64,000 nucleotides of DNA from Aristolochia californica. Its lineage: Eukaryota; Streptophyta; Magnoliopsida; Piperales; Aristolochiaceae. The stretch lies in the NCBI GenBank assembly GCA_029961685.1, contig JARWKL010000010.1, forward strand, positions 14,839,931-14,903,930, written 5' to 3'. Of the stretch, positions 62,401-64,000 are shown one piece after another. The position numbers and the translations under genes are program-made. Numbering within the stretch: the first letter of the stretch is position 1; every line of letters starts with the position of its first letter. Under the pieces are notes generated by a model. The model did no database searches and was not told the origin of the DNA. It saw only the letters and a program-made list of their open reading frames with translations.

Positions 62401-63112
62401 CTGCTATCATCGGGAAAAGGGGGAGACAAGGGATTTTTAACTGAGTGTTGATTCCCAATCATTTAGTCTTTCCTTACAAAAATATAACCCGTTACACACA
62501 ATAAATCACTTTACAATCATCTATGATCGTTAGGTCAGCTTTTTGTAAATGAGCAAAATAATGGCTTCTTTGATTCGTGTAAATATCCCACTGCACGTTC
62601 ACTTAGGAATTGAATGTTATTCTCTTTAAAAGGTTTGGATCCATAGGTCATTTGCAGCTTTAACAAGTTTCAAGCATGCATATCCATTTTTAAAAACTTG
62701 TGTGGAAAAGTCTCTTTCTTATAAAATTCTGAGATATTTGGGCTGAACTACTGGAATTTCTAAAACTTGGTTAACAAAACTTTTGTGTTCATTTGTGGTG
62801 TGTGAATAAATTTTCTTTACTTACATTTGTTATTGCTTAAAATTCTATCTATACATCAACTCTAAAATCTTCATTTAGTTGCGATCTATTTGCCTTTTTT
62901 CGCTTTTTTTGTTTACGAGATGAAGAGAAAATGAAAAATCAAGTGACTTAAGAAAAAAGTATACATATAAAATGGAAATGCATAATGTACAAATGTGGAT
63001 GAGGGATAATTCGAAAAGATTCCATAATTTTTAGGGATTGTAAACACGTTCTAGCTTTAATATATCAGGTTCTGCAATCATTGGGAAAAGGGAGAGGCAG
63101 GAGATTCTTAAC
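56429..63112 (+). repeat. Three-monomer HOR, right end (period about 2.0 kb)
   Basis: Pairs three units apart share private variants: about 56640 and 58618 (cattggtcattcgaat-type, gtttaacatg..., gatctgtttg), 59800 and 61815 (gttagggatga), 60300 and 62320 (gattcgaaaaag type). Offsets are about 1.98-2.02 kb. The unit near 57650 lacks about 25 bp (tgcacaataattcc). Assignment by eye from a few diagnostic variants. Confidence 0.55.
59309..59347. repeat. Conserved 8-bp dyad in the monomer (example)
   Basis: acatgttt and aaacatgt form an 8-bp inverted repeat separated by about 23 bases that include the palindrome gcatgc. The arrangement is present in most monomers shortly after the BamHI-type site; this one is a clean example. 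It could fold into a hairpin or be a dimeric protein site, but no function is shown. Confidence 0.6.
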
Positions 63113-64000
63113 TGAGTGTTGATTCCTATTCCATAAGTCATTCCTTAAAAATATATAGCCCGTTACGCATCATAAATTAGTTTACAATCATCAATGATGG
63201 TTAGGTCAGCATTTTGAAAATGAGCAAAATACTAGTTTGTTTGACTCGAGTAAATATCCACAGCACGTTCACTTGGGAATTTAATGTTATTCTCTAAAAA
63301 AGGATTAGATACATAGGTCATTTGAATATTTAACATGTCTCAGACATGCATATCTAATTTTTAACACGTGCAGAAAAACTCTTTCTTATAAAATTCCGAG
63401 CTATTAGGGTTGAACAAGTGGAATTTCCCAAACTTGGATAACAAAACTTTTGTGTTCATTTGTGGTGTGTGAATAAATTTTCTTTACTTACATTTGTTAT
63501 TGCTTTAAATTCTTTCCATACTTAAACTATAAAGTTTTCTTTAAGTTGTGATCTATTTGCCTTTTATCTCTTTTTTTGTTTACGAGATGAAGGGAAAGGA
63601 AAAACTCAAGTTTTGATTTAAGAAAAAAGTATACATCTAAAATTGAAATGCACAATGCAAAAATTTAGAGAGAGATAATTCCAAAAACTGCCTGTAATTT
63701 TTAGGGATTGGAAACTCTTTTTAGTTTTTATATATCAGGTTCTGCAATCATCGGGAAAGGGGGAGGCAGGGGATTTTTAACCGAGTGTTGACTCCCAATC
63801 CATAAGTCATTATTTACAAAAATTTAGCCTGTTATGCATGAAAATTCATTTTACAATCATCTACGATTGTTAGGTCAACTTTCTATAAATGGGAAAAATA
63901 ATGGCTTGTTTGACTCGGGTATATATCCCACCGCACGTTCACTTAGGAATTTAATGTTATTCTCTTTAAAAGGTTTGGATCCATAGGTCATTTGCATCTT

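Larger units (their letters stand above)
29962..64000 (+). repeat. Tandem satellite array, right arm (about 673-bp monomer)
   Basis: Continuation of the same satellite in the same orientation and phase after the retrotransposon. Markers run from 29995, 30668, 31339, 32014, 32688, 33359, 34031, 34705, 35379 through to 63113 and 63772. The array reaches the window end without stopping. Units are related to those on the left but fall in different subfamilies: A to F types continue to about 40 kb, other types fill 42-54 kb, and more consensus-like units fill 54-64 kb. Short units with internal deletions occur at 36053, 43362, 47191 and 53128. No gene, tRNA or second mobile element was found in this arm. 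Confidence 0.97.

Noticed and set aside
32990..62458. Short open frames in the right satellite arm (for example 33840-34091, 50107-50418, 62156-62458)
   Set aside because: Same reasoning: not preserved between homologous monomers and no recognisable domain.
1..64000. CRISPR-like array
   Set aside because: The repeats are about 673 bp, contiguous and diverged, with no short repeat-spacer pattern, and the retroelement is of plant type.

Overview
The window is plant nuclear heterochromatin with no host gene that I can support. Two things make it up. The first is a long head-to-tail satellite array with a monomer of about 673 bp, covering roughly 1-22949 and 29962-64000. The second is one LTR retrotransposon of the Ty3/gypsy chromovirus type, lying on the minus strand at 22950-29956 and inserted inside a satellite monomer. 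A land plant, most likely an angiosperm, is suggested by the chromodomain-bearing integrase, the primer-binding site matching the 3' end of plant initiator tRNA-Met, and the C-to-T decay at CG and CHG sites. The species cannot be named from the sequence.

The satellite is AT-rich, with one G-rich island per monomer. Using that island as a phase marker I counted about 87 units; most neighbouring markers are 671-675 bp apart and all units have the same orientation. The array is a mosaic of higher-order repeats (HORs): three-monomer periods (about 2.01 kb) at roughly 0.9-4.3 kb and 58-63 kb, a six-monomer period (about 3.99-4.04 kb) at 9.67-21.6 kb, a second six-monomer family (about 3.9-4.0 kb) at roughly 45-54 kb with related monomers back to 42 kb, and a two-monomer period (about 1.35 kb) at 37.3-39.3 kb. 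A block that precedes the first hexamer copy (8.1-9.7 kb) recurs about 13.3 kb downstream. Several monomers carry internal deletions, and two deletion-bearing monomers share the same breakpoint, which marks common descent. One 152-bp tract differs at a single base from a tract 6.37 kb away but not beyond it, as expected for a conversion or template-switch patch.

The retrotransposon is 7007 bp with LTRs of 1048 bp (left, its 3' LTR) and 1099 bp (right, its 5' LTR), TG...CA ends and a 5-bp target duplication (atcag). Read on the minus strand the order is 5' LTR, PBS, Gag with one zinc knuckle, protease, reverse transcriptase, RNase H, integrase, chromodomain, polypurine tract, 3' LTR. All domains sit in one frame of about 1820 codons, interrupted by three stop codons, and several key residues are changed. 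The copy therefore looks protein-defective, although it is young: about 12 substitutions in roughly 790 alignable LTR bases. The integrase/chromodomain frame stays open for about 208 codons into the GC-rich U3 of the 3' LTR.

Removing the element plus one target duplication restores a 674-bp marker spacing, so the insertion came after that part of the array had formed.
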